Shown in pieces: positions 46,178 through 53,804 of a stretch of 64,000 nt of DNA. Origin of the DNA: Acidithiobacillus sp. YTS05 (GTDB lineage Bacteria > Pseudomonadota > Gammaproteobacteria > Acidithiobacillales > Acidithiobacillaceae); the NCBI RefSeq assembly GCF_024396695.1, contig NZ_CP094359.1, positions 744,001 through 808,000 of the forward strand, written 5' to 3'. Within the stretch, counting starts at the first letter, position 1. Each line of letters begins with the position of its first letter. The position numbers were made by a program, and so were the translations under genes. The notes beneath the pieces are model-generated. The model saw only the letters and a program-made list of their open reading frames with translations, was not told the DNA's origin and searched no databases.

Positions 46178-46474
46178 ATGGCAGATGTAACAGGTATTGC
46201 ACTGGGAATGATCGAAACTCGTGGTTTGGTGCCGGCAATTGAAGCGGCGGATGCCATGACCAAGGCAGCAGAAGTGCGCTTGATCGGACGTCAGTTCGTT
46301 GGTGGTGGCTATGTGACGGTCCTGGTGCGTGGCGAGACCGGTGCCGTGAACGCTGCGGTTCGCGCTGGCGCCGATGCCTGCGAGCGCGTTGGCGACGGTC
46401 TGGTGGCCGCGCACATCATCGCGCGCGTACATTCGGAAGTGGAAAACATCCTGCCCAAGGCTCCGACCGCGTAA
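46178..46474 (+). CDS. csoS1C: Carboxysome shell hexamer protein CsoS1 (first copy)
   Basis: A 98-residue BMC-H protein forming the facets: ALGMIETRGLVPAIEAADAM, FVGGGYVTVLVRGETGAVNA and AHIIARVHSEVENILP. AAGGAGG precedes the ATG. The protein is identical in sequence to the next copy although the DNA differs at many third positions. The C/A/B symbols follow the usual operon order. Confidence 0.96.
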   Translation: MADVTGIALGMIETRGLVPAIEAADAMTKAAEVRLIGRQFVGGGYVTVLVRGETGAVNAAVRAGADACERVGDGLVAAHIIARVHSEVENILPKAPTA

Positions 46475-46530
46475 AGCGGCCAGGTCGGTCAGGTTCCCAA
46501 AGATTTTTTGATTTTTGTTAGGAGATTACA

Positions 46531-46827
46531 ATGGCAGACGTAACGGGTATTGCTCTGGGTATGATCGAAACGCGTGGTTTGGTGCCGGCTATCGAAGCGG
46601 CCGATGCCATGACCAAGGCCGCTGAGGTGCGCCTGATCGGTCGTCAGTTTGTTGGTGGTGGCTATGTGACGGTGCTGGTGCGTGGCGAAACCGGTGCGGT
46701 CAATGCGGCGGTGCGTGCCGGTGCCGACGCTTGCGAGCGGGTGGGCGATGGCTTGGTGGCTGCCCACATCATTGCCCGTGTGCACTCCGAGGTAGAAAAC
46801 ATCCTGCCCAAGGCGCCGACGGCCTAA
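46531..46827 (+). CDS. csoS1A: Carboxysome shell hexamer protein CsoS1 (second copy)
   Basis: A 98-residue BMC-H protein with the same amino-acid sequence as the copy just upstream. TTAGGAG lies before the ATG, after a T-rich stretch. Independent ribosome sites for each copy suggest that raised dosage of facet protein is useful. Confidence 0.96.
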   Translation: MADVTGIALGMIETRGLVPAIEAADAMTKAAEVRLIGRQFVGGGYVTVLVRGETGAVNAAVRAGADACERVGDGLVAAHIIARVHSEVENILPKAPTA

Positions 46828-46902
46828 TCCAGTTCGCGGATGTGACACGGCGGCCTAGCGCTCGTCGTGTCCCTCCTCCCAAACCCTAGAGGGAGATAGA
46901 GC

Positions 46903-47241
46903 ATGGCAACAGTAACAGGCATTGCCTTGGGGATGATCGAGACGCGTGGCCTGGTGCCAGCTATCGAAGCCGCCGACGCCATGACCAAGGCCGCTGAGGT
47001 TCGTCTGGTCGGTCGTCAATTTGTTGGTGGTGGTTATGTCACGATCCTGGTACGTGGTGAGACCGGTGCGGTGAATGCTGCGGTTCGCGCTGGCGCCGAT
47101 GCCTGCGAACGGGTTGGCGATGGCCTGGTAGCGGCGCATATTATCGCGCGTGTCCACTCGGAAGTGGAGAACATTCTGCCGACGACGCCTACTGCAGACG
47201 GTAGTGGCCGCGATGGCGACGTCAGTGCGGTGCAAAGCTAA
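46903..47241 (+). CDS. csoS1B: Carboxysome shell hexamer protein CsoS1B with C-terminal extension
   Basis: A 112-residue BMC-H protein. The core differs from the other two copies at only a few positions (A2/T3, V for I in RLVGRQ, I for V in YVTIL), but the C-terminus carries an extra acidic, Gly/Ser-rich tail after NILPTTPTA. CsoS1B-type tails are typical. AGAGGGAG precedes the ATG. Confidence 0.95.
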   Translation: MATVTGIALGMIETRGLVPAIEAADAMTKAAEVRLVGRQFVGGGYVTILVRGETGAVNAAVRAGADACERVGDGLVAAHIIARVHSEVENILPTTPTADGSGRDGDVSAVQS

Positions 47242-47253
47242 GTAGAGGCGTTC

Positions 47254-47700
47254 GTGTTGCGACTGCATCCTCGTATTGCCGGTTTTCTCGGGCAAGCGCT
47301 CAGTCATGAGTTTCTGGCAGTGCAGCAGTACCTCGTGCAGTCCCGGCTGTGTCGGCTCTGGGGCTGGCAGGACTGGGCCGAGAGCTTCGCCCGGGAATCT
47401 CGGGAGGAGTTGGAGCACGCGGGCCTGCTCAGCGATCAGCTATTGCGCATGGGCATTGCGCCCAGTGCCGGCGCCTTGCGGCCGTCGCGGCCGGGCAGAG
47501 ATCTGCGGGAGATGCTCGATCAGGACGTGGCCATCGAGTGGTCGGCGGTAGAGCTTTACGCCGAGGCCCTTGATTTCAGTCAGCGGATGCGCGATGAACG
47601 CACCGCTTCGCTGTTCGCGCAGTTGCTGGAAGACGAAAAGGGTCATCTAGTGCATCTGCAGGAAACCATCAGCTCTCTCGGGACCCACCATGGGCACTGA
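47254..47700 (+). CDS. Bacterioferritin-like protein of the carboxysome locus
   Basis: A 148-residue ferritin-like four-helix protein: LSHEFLAVQQYLVQSRL, ESREELEHAGLLSDQLLRMG, DVAIEWSAVELYAEAL and LEDEKGHLVHLQETI supply Glu and ExxH ligands for a di-iron site. Ferritin-like genes are commonly found in this place in alpha-carboxysome loci; their job is not established. The start is GTG 47254 after AGAGG. Its 3' end overlaps acRAF by 11 bp. Confidence 0.85.
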   Translation: MLRLHPRIAGFLGQALSHEFLAVQQYLVQSRLCRLWGWQDWAESFARESREELEHAGLLSDQLLRMGIAPSAGALRPSRPGRDLREMLDQDVAIEWSAVELYAEALDFSQRMRDERTASLFAQLLEDEKGHLVHLQETISSLGTHHGH

Positions 47701-47965
47701 GATCGCTGCTGGTTGTCCCGATGGCTGGGAGGAGCGCGGCAAGCCGCTGTCCTGGACTCGGCGTTTCAGCTTCCCGGATTATGCGGCTACGCGCAGCTTT
47801 CTGGATCGGCTAACGGAGTTGTCCGAAGAGTTCGACTACTATCCAAACCTGAATTTTGCGCGCGATTATGTCGTGGTTGCCGTGCAATTTGACGGCGATC
47901 AGATGGACGCCCGACTCGCGGAATATGCGCACGCTGCACAAGCGGCATACGCTGCGGCGGAATAG
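47690..47965 (+). CDS. Rubisco assembly factor acRAF (pterin dehydratase-like)
   Basis: A 91-residue protein with the pterin-4a-carbinolamine dehydratase fold: WTRRFSFPDYAATRSFLDRL and YYPNLNFARDYVVVAVQF. The catalytic HHP of true dehydratases reads YYP here, so enzyme activity is unlikely. Carboxysome-associated members (acRAF) help form I Rubisco assemble. It overlaps the ferritin-like gene and is 3 nt before mcdA. Confidence 0.9.
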   Translation: MGTEIAAGCPDGWEERGKPLSWTRRFSFPDYAATRSFLDRLTELSEEFDYYPNLNFARDYVVVAVQFDGDQMDARLAEYAHAAQAAYAAAE

Positions 47966-47968
47966 GGT

Positions 47969-48589
47969 ATGGCCACGTTGCGTATCGCTCTGTTCAACGC
48001 CAAGGGCGGTTGTGGCAAGACGACCCTGGCGTGGAATCTGGCAGCCGGGCTGGCCCAGCGCGCCAGTACCTTGCTGTTGGACGCAGACCCTCAAGGGAGT
48101 CTCCAACGTTGGGCAGACTGGAGCGAAGAAGAAGGCAATGGCATGACGGTTGCCGGTCGGGAGGCGCTGAAAAGCTCGGGAATGGGTTCAGCGCAGTACT
48201 GTGTCATCGATTGTCCTCCGGCCTTGGAGGCAGTGGAAACGCGAAAGGCTCTGGATCTTGCTGATATCGTGCTGCTACCGGTGCTGCCTTCACCTCTCGA
48301 CCTTTGGGCGAGTCAGCGCAGTGTCGAAGCCATCGAAGAAATTCAAAAGAAGAATCAGAAGCTGCGCGCCGCACTCGTGCTGAATCAGGTCGAGGGGCGG
48401 AGTGCGCTCTCGCGGGCGGCCGAACATGCGATAGCAACGTTGGGATTGCCGGTTTTCCGCGGGCAGATCGCGAGAAGGGCAATCTATCGCAACGCTGCAG
48501 TCGAGGGCAAAAGCGTTTACCAGATGGGGAAACGAGGTGATGCTGCGGTTGCAGAAATTGAGGTACTGATCGAGGAGGTTCTCAAATGA
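47969..48589 (+). CDS. mcdA: ParA-type carboxysome positioning ATPase McdA
   Basis: A 206-residue ParA-family ATPase with the deviant Walker A KGGCGKTT at residues 12-19, DADPQGS near 39 and the Walker B-like VIDCPP. McdA binds the nucleoid and spaces carboxysomes along it. Its stop overlaps mcdB by 4 bp, the usual coupling of a ParA ATPase with its partner. Confidence 0.92.
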   Translation: MATLRIALFNAKGGCGKTTLAWNLAAGLAQRASTLLLDADPQGSLQRWADWSEEEGNGMTVAGREALKSSGMGSAQYCVIDCPPALEAVETRKALDLADIVLLPVLPSPLDLWASQRSVEAIEEIQKKNQKLRAALVLNQVEGRSALSRAAEHAIATLGLPVFRGQIARRAIYRNAAVEGKSVYQMGKRGDAAVAEIEVLIEEVLK

Positions 48590-48807
48590 CTAGCCAGTTG
48601 GAAAACAAGCTCAACGCAAGTATGCAGAGTCCACGTCAGCGTAGTACCAGCAAAACTGCTGCGCCCGCAGCGAGCAAGGAGAAAGAATCTTCAATCGGTA
48701 GCGCGAAGAAGGCTTCCCCGAGCAGTAAATCCAAAGCAGAATCTGTTGCGGACCTCAATGCTGGCGGCGGACGCGAGCTGAATCCACAGCGTATCTGGCC
48801 GGACTGA
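48586..48807 (+). CDS. mcdB: Small disordered carboxysome positioning protein McdB
   Basis: A 73-residue low-complexity protein rich in Ser, Lys and Ala with a basic N-terminus and a conserved-looking C-terminal tail LNPQRIWPD containing the single Trp. Short disordered proteins with a C-terminal Trp, encoded right after McdA, fit alpha-type McdB, which links McdA to the carboxysome. Assignment is by context and composition. Confidence 0.82.
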   Translation: MTSQLENKLNASMQSPRQRSTSKTAAPAASKEKESSIGSAKKASPSSKSKAESVADLNAGGGRELNPQRIWPD

Positions 48808-48849
48808 ATCCGCCAGGTAAGAGCGCGCTATAAACCAGCGACGACGACC

Positions 48850-48865
48850 GGGGGCCGCGGCCCCC
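48850..48865 (+). terminator. GC-rich palindrome between mcdB and cbbO
   Basis: GGGGGCCGCGGCCCCC is a perfect 16-bp palindrome in the 89-bp gap between mcdB and cbbO. It is followed by CTTTACC, so there is only a short T-run. It could end or attenuate the shell-gene transcript, or block exonucleases, and so separate the carboxysome genes from the activase and pump genes. Confidence 0.5.
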
Positions 48866-48896
48866 CTTTACCGGAGGGCGAGCTGAGCAGCTTCTT

Positions 48897-51248
48897 ATGG
48901 CAATTCTGCTGACCGACTACCCCGACATTCTCGAAGAATTGGGTCCCGACGCATCGGCAGTTCTCGAAGCGAACTGGCACGAGGCCGCGCGGATCTTTAC
49001 CCAGCGCGGTCTGGAGGCCTATCTGGAGGGTGCGCGCAGCCTCAAATCCTTGGGGCGCGGGACGGAGCTCGTGCTCAGTTTCATTGAGGCCGGCCCGCAT
49101 GTGGCGCGGGAAATTGGTGAGCAGGCGGTTTTCGAGATGCTGTCCACCGCCATCCGCATGTTCTCCAAGACCAGCTCCGAGGTCTTGGTCCTGTTTTTTT
49201 CGACTGCCCCCGTTGTTGCCCAGCGTCTGGGAGAGATCGACCTTTTCCGCGGCTATCTCCTGCTTCTCGATCAGTTGCTGGCGCAGGCCCCGCGAGGCGT
49301 GCGTCCCATGTTGGGTAAAATCGAGGTGCTTCTCGAACAGATGACCCTGGGCGGGCTGCGGCGCTGGGCCAACTGGGGCATTTCTGCCTATCGCAACGAT
49401 TTTGCGGCGCAGGCGGAATTTTTTGGCCTGGAAACGCCACAGGCCCTTGCCGTGTTGCAGCAGGAGCACCGCGGCATCCTCTTTGTGGACGTGCAGCGAC
49501 GCCTGAATATGTACCTGCGCGCCTTGTGGGGACGGGATTTCTTTCTGCGTCCGACCTCCGGCGATTACGAAAGCCGCACGGGTTATCAGCCCTACATCGA
49601 GGACTATTTCATTTTTGTGCCCGATGCGTATGACGATGCGGTAATTGCGAACGACGACAAGGTGCCGGCTCTGGAGGTCTATCGGGCAGCGGTCGCCCAT
49701 GCCGCGGCGCATGTCGTCGAATCGCAGTTCGATACCCGTCTGGAACTCGCTACCCCGCTGAAAAAGCTCTGGATTGGAGTGTTGGAAGACGCGCGGGTGG
49801 AGACCCTGGAGGGTCGGCGCTTCCCGGGGCTTCTGCCCCTTTGGCGGCGCCTCGGGCAAACCGAGGCGGTACGGCAAAAAAAGACCGACGCGCGGCTTGG
49901 CGAACTTGCCGAACGGGCGGCCTATGCCCTCATCGAGCCCGATTATCAGGACGAGCATCCGTTGGTGGCGCGTGCCCGGGGTCTGTTTCCGCGGCTCCTG
50001 GACGAGCAGGAAGATCGATATGGCGTTCTTCTCTCCGCCGCCGAGGAACTTGCCGACCTCAGCAAGGAGCTGGGCCTGGAGTTTTCCGCGCAAAAGGATC
50101 AGCCGTCCAGCCCCTACCGTGACGACAACCGCTATCTGTGGACCCCGCCCGCGAGCGCAGTCGATATCCTCAACGGTGGCCAGCCCCAAGTGCGCAAGTA
50201 TGTGAGTCTGATGGAGATGATCAACACTCTCGATGTGGAGTTCGCTGGTGACGACGCCCAGGAGATCTGGATTCTCGCCACCGAGCTCTATGATGATGAC
50301 GGCAAGACCTTCAACGAGAAGGAAGGGAAGGAGCCGGTCGCGCAGCCGGTGAGCTATTCCGAGTGGGATTACCAGACACAGCTGGAGCGCCCGATGTGGA
50401 CCACGGTCTACGAGAAGCGCCCGAAAATGGGAGACCCAGCGGAAATCGAGGCTCTGTTGGAGCAGCACAAGCCTTTGGTGCAGAAGATCGGCAAGATGAT
50501 CGAGGCCATCCAGCCGCAAGGGGTGGTGCGTACGCGCAAGGTGGAAGATGGCGATGACATCGACATCAATGCGGCGATTCTGGCGATGACCGATATCCGC
50601 ATGGGACAGCAGCCCGATCCGCGCATCGGCATTCGTACCCGGTTGCACATTCGTGATCTATCGGTGACCCTGCTCATCGACCTTTCGGAATCGACCAACG
50701 ACAAGCTGCGCTCGCGCAGCGAGGGAGATGTCACGGTATTGCAGCTGGCGCGCGAGGCCGCGGTATTGCTCGCCGGCGCTCTCGACCGGATTGGTGATCC
50801 CTTTATGCTGTGTGGCTTTGACTCCAATGGTCGCCACGATGTCGAGTTTTACACCTTCAAATCCTTCGCTGCGCCTTATGACGAGAAGGTGAAAGGACGC
50901 CTGGCCGGCATGACCGGCAAACTCTCCACGCGCATGGGTGCGGCATTGCGCCACACCGGGCATCTGATGGAGCAGTACCCGAGCCAGAAAAAGTTGCTGA
51001 TCCTACTCACCGACGGCGAGCCGGCAGACAATGACGTGCGTGATCCGCAGTATCTGCGCTTCGATACCAAACGAGCGGTGGAGGAACTGGCGCGTAAGGG
51101 AATCCGCACATTCTGCCTGTCGCTCGACCCCTACGCCGACGAGTATGTCAGCCGTATTTTTGGCCAGCGCAACTACTTGGTGCTGGATCATGTCGATAGT
51201 CTTCCGCTGAAATTGCCGCAGCTCTATGTATCGATGACCAAGTCCTAA
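48897..51248 (+). CDS. cbbO: Rubisco activase subunit CbbO (VWA domain)
   Basis: A 783-residue protein with a long helical N-terminal part and a C-terminal von Willebrand A domain. The MIDAS motif DxSxS is D595, S597 and S599 (IDLSEST), with a later TDGEP supplying the last ligand. CbbO carries the CbbQ hexamer to inhibited Rubisco so that sugar phosphates can be removed. ATG 48897 is the only sensible start; a GGAGGG is 18 nt upstream, rather far. CbbQ is encoded about 6 kb downstream, not next door. Confidence 0.94.
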   Translation: MAILLTDYPDILEELGPDASAVLEANWHEAARIFTQRGLEAYLEGARSLKSLGRGTELVLSFIEAGPHVAREIGEQAVFEMLSTAIRMFSKTSSEVLVLFFSTAPVVAQRLGEIDLFRGYLLLLDQLLAQAPRGVRPMLGKIEVLLEQMTLGGLRRWANWGISAYRNDFAAQAEFFGLETPQALAVLQQEHRGILFVDVQRRLNMYLRALWGRDFFLRPTSGDYESRTGYQPYIEDYFIFVPDAYDDAVIANDDKVPALEVYRAAVAHAAAHVVESQFDTRLELATPLKKLWIGVLEDARVETLEGRRFPGLLPLWRRLGQTEAVRQKKTDARLGELAERAAYALIEPDYQDEHPLVARARGLFPRLLDEQEDRYGVLLSAAEELADLSKELGLEFSAQKDQPSSPYRDDNRYLWTPPASAVDILNGGQPQVRKYVSLMEMINTLDVEFAGDDAQEIWILATELYDDDGKTFNEKEGKEPVAQPVSYSEWDYQTQLERPMWTTVYEKRPKMGDPAEIEALLEQHKPLVQKIGKMIEAIQPQGVVRTRKVEDGDDIDINAAILAMTDIRMGQQPDPRIGIRTRLHIRDLSVTLLIDLSESTNDKLRSRSEGDVTVLQLAREAAVLLAGALDRIGDPFMLCGFDSNGRHDVEFYTFKSFAAPYDEKVKGRLAGMTGKLSTRMGAALRHTGHLMEQYPSQKKLLILLTDGEPADNDVRDPQYLRFDTKRAVEELARKGIRTFCLSLDPYADEYVSRIFGQRNYLVLDHVDSLPLKLPQLYVSMTKS

Positions 51249-51337
51249 CAGGAAATCTTTTAGTAACACTGGCAGGGTAGCCCATCTAGCGGGAGCTAGT
51301 GGATTCCCCCCTGTGCCTCGGCAACAAGGAGTTTTTG

Positions 51338-53026
51338 ATGGACACCCTTGCGATTGTGATTCCTTTCGTGCCCGTCCTGTCGGCAGCGATCATTTTTCTG
51401 TTCTTGCGCAACCGCAAGGGAGCAGCTGCACGCCTCAGCGTGCTGGCTACTTTGCTGACCTTTCTGCTGTCGCTGTCTTTATTGGGTGATTACATCACCT
51501 CGCAGGTAGCGAGGGTGGAATGGATCGGACAGATCTGGGGGAGTATCTGGCTGGATCCCCTGGCCTTGATCATGTGGACCTTCGTATCGGGAATCAGTCT
51601 CCTGGTACATATGTATTCGGTCCGCTATATGATTGAGGAGCCGAATTATCCGCGCTTCTTTGCCCTGCTCGATCTGATGACGGCAACCATCTTTTTTATG
51701 GTTTCCGCAGCGGATTTGATCACCCTGTTGGTGGCCTGGTTTTTGGTGGGGGTGTTTCTCTATTTTCTGCTCGGACACGACACCGATCGCTCGGCATCCG
51801 GGCGCTATGCCTTCTGGACGCAGATCACCTATCGCTTTGGTGATCTGCCTCTCTGGCTGGCGGCGTTCATTCTGTTCAAGGCCTACCATAGCCTGTCCTT
51901 GCCAGTCATCTTCGCGCAGGTAGCGGCGGCACCGAATGCCGTGCAGCTCTGGGGCATGCCAGTCCCGGCCTGGGTCGGCATCCTCATCGCTATTTCCGCC
52001 TTTGCCCGCTCGGCGCAGTTCCTGCTGCATGGCTGGCTCCCCTATACGATGGACGGTCCGACACCTGTCTCGGCGCTGATGCACGCCGGTATCGTCAATG
52101 CGGGTGGTTTTCTCTTCAACCGCTTTGCGCCGATCTTTGAGTATACCAGTCTGGCTCTGCACATCGCCTTTGTGGTGGGACTGATCACCGCGGTCTTGGG
52201 ATCGGCGTTGATGCTGATTCAAAACGACATCAAGCGCTCCCTTGGTTATTCGACCATGGGCCAGATGGGTTTCATGGTGATGGAATGTGGTCTGGGTGCG
52301 TTTCCGCTGGCAGTATTCCACCTCATCGCCCACGGTTTTTTCAAGGCATCGCTCTTTCTGGGAGCGGGCAACGCCATTGGTGAGGCCCGCACCGAGGATG
52401 GCGTACCCCCAGACCCCGTCTATGTCTCGGTGGTGGAGCGTCGGCCCAATAAACCCTCCCGTCTACCATTGATTACCGCTGCGGCACTCACCATTCTCGT
52501 ACCAGTGCTGGTGCTGAGTCTGTCGCACTTCTTTGTGGCCTCGCACCTGTTCTTCGAGCAGGGGGTCATCATTCTGTTGTTCTTTGCTTGGGTTACGGGC
52601 GCGCAGGCGCTATTTGCCGCGCACAAGATGACCCACAGCAATCCCTGGCAGGTCATGGGTGGGATACTGGGCTCTTTCGTGCTCGTGGTGATTGGTTATA
52701 CCCTGATCAGTCACTACTTCGGGAGCTTTCTCTATCCGGAGCACGGGGCCAGTGAGCGGCTCTTCGCCTCGGCAAGTATCGGAGTGCTTTCCTATGATGT
52801 CTTGGTGATCATCTTAGCCCTGCTCTTTGTTGGCGGCTGGGCACTGACTTTCTTTGCCGACGCCCGGGATTGGGGACAACATCTCAGCGAAAAATGGCAT
52901 GGCACCTATGTGGCACTATATGCGCTGCTGACTCGAGAACTCTATCTGAATGACTTTTATGTGCGCATGACACAGGTGCTGTTTGCCGCGTCCCGTCGTC
53001 TCAACGTCTGGTTCCGCTGGAGTTAA
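51338..53026 (+). CDS. dabB: DAB inorganic-carbon pump membrane subunit DabB
   Basis: A 562-residue membrane protein of the NuoL/Mrp antiporter family with about 13 helices. HGWLPYTMDGPTPVSALMHA and IVNAGGFLFNRF are hallmark segments, followed by IKRSLGYSTMGQMGFM. With DabA it forms an ion-gradient-driven one-way CO2 hydration system. ATG 51338 has AAGGAG 7 nt upstream; an upstream in-frame start lacks this. A second antiporter-like gene follows after 4 nt. Confidence 0.92.
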   Translation: MDTLAIVIPFVPVLSAAIIFLFLRNRKGAAARLSVLATLLTFLLSLSLLGDYITSQVARVEWIGQIWGSIWLDPLALIMWTFVSGISLLVHMYSVRYMIEEPNYPRFFALLDLMTATIFFMVSAADLITLLVAWFLVGVFLYFLLGHDTDRSASGRYAFWTQITYRFGDLPLWLAAFILFKAYHSLSLPVIFAQVAAAPNAVQLWGMPVPAWVGILIAISAFARSAQFLLHGWLPYTMDGPTPVSALMHAGIVNAGGFLFNRFAPIFEYTSLALHIAFVVGLITAVLGSALMLIQNDIKRSLGYSTMGQMGFMVMECGLGAFPLAVFHLIAHGFFKASLFLGAGNAIGEARTEDGVPPDPVYVSVVERRPNKPSRLPLITAAALTILVPVLVLSLSHFFVASHLFFEQGVIILLFFAWVTGAQALFAAHKMTHSNPWQVMGGILGSFVLVVIGYTLISHYFGSFLYPEHGASERLFASASIGVLSYDVLVIILALLFVGGWALTFFADARDWGQHLSEKWHGTYVALYALLTRELYLNDFYVRMTQVLFAASRRLNVWFRWS

Positions 53027-53030
53027 GCCC

Positions 53031-53804
53031 ATGGAATGGATCGTTCTTCTGATCAGCGCAGTTCTGCTCCCCATTTTTCCGCTGAGTTTGATTTTTAATC
53101 GCTTGGTGGCGACGGCACCGGGACCCTGGGGTAGGGCATTGGCGCTTCTGGTCTTGCCACAATTGGGGATTCTGCTGCTGTACCACACCGGACCCTTCTT
53201 GCCCTTGCCCGTACTCGGGCAACGGATCTGGTTGATGATGGTACTCTTCACCGCGGTGTTTTATGCCTTTCGTGCCGTGAGTGCGCGGGAAATCAGCATC
53301 TGGTCGCGTCTTAGCGCGAGTTCCGGATTGGCGCTGACCTGGTTTCTGGTAGCGAGCGGCAGCGCCATGCATTTTACGGAGCTCTTTGCCCTGGCGTGGT
53401 CCGTGCCGGCGGCCTTGCTCATGATCTGGGCGGGCCTGCTGAGTCAGCGGATGGGGGGTGCCTACCTGGGGTTGCGCGGCGGACTCGCCACGGAACTACC
53501 GCGTTTGAGTGGACTGATCACTATCTCTGCTTTGGCTCTGGTGGCGACACCGATATTCCCCGGGTTTTTTGCCATGTTGCAGGTATTTCACTTGCTCAGT
53601 TTGTCTTGGTTGTGGCCGTTGTTGCTGCTCTTGATGATCTGGGGATGGTCAATCGGTAAATTCCTGCAGGATCTGCTCTTTGGTATTTACCAGGGGGAGC
53701 CGCTGACGGATATCGGGAGCACGGTGACCAGTGTGGGTGCCGGAGTGCTGTTCCTTTTCGCATTGTTTGGACTAGTCTGGAGTGGCCTATGGATAGGAAA
53801 CTGA
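53031..53804 (+). CDS. Uncharacterised membrane protein between dabB and dabA
   Basis: A 257-residue protein with about eight hydrophobic helices (from IVLLISAVLLPIFPLSLIF to LFLFALFGLVWSGLW). The segment SALALVATPIFPGFFAML resembles the late helices of NuoL/NuoM antiporters, so it may be a short antiporter-like subunit. I do not recognise a named family. ATG 53031 begins 4 nt after dabB, and its 3' end overlaps dabA by 16 bp, so it is made together with both pump subunits. A role as a third subunit is inference. Confidence 0.8.
   Translation: MEWIVLLISAVLLPIFPLSLIFNRLVATAPGPWGRALALLVLPQLGILLLYHTGPFLPLPVLGQRIWLMMVLFTAVFYAFRAVSAREISIWSRLSASSGLALTWFLVASGSAMHFTELFALAWSVPAALLMIWAGLLSQRMGGAYLGLRGGLATELPRLSGLITISALALVATPIFPGFFAMLQVFHLLSLSWLWPLLLLLMIWGWSIGKFLQDLLFGIYQGEPLTDIGSTVTSVGAGVLFLFALFGLVWSGLWIGN

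Noticed and set aside
46844..46871. GACACG/CGTGTC pairing between the second and third csoS1 genes
   Set aside because: Only 6 bp with a mismatch next to it; could be chance in this sequence.
48828..50648. 606-codon minus-strand frame opposite cbbO
   Set aside because: Antisense to a clear CbbO coding sequence; no family features and no ribosome site were seen.
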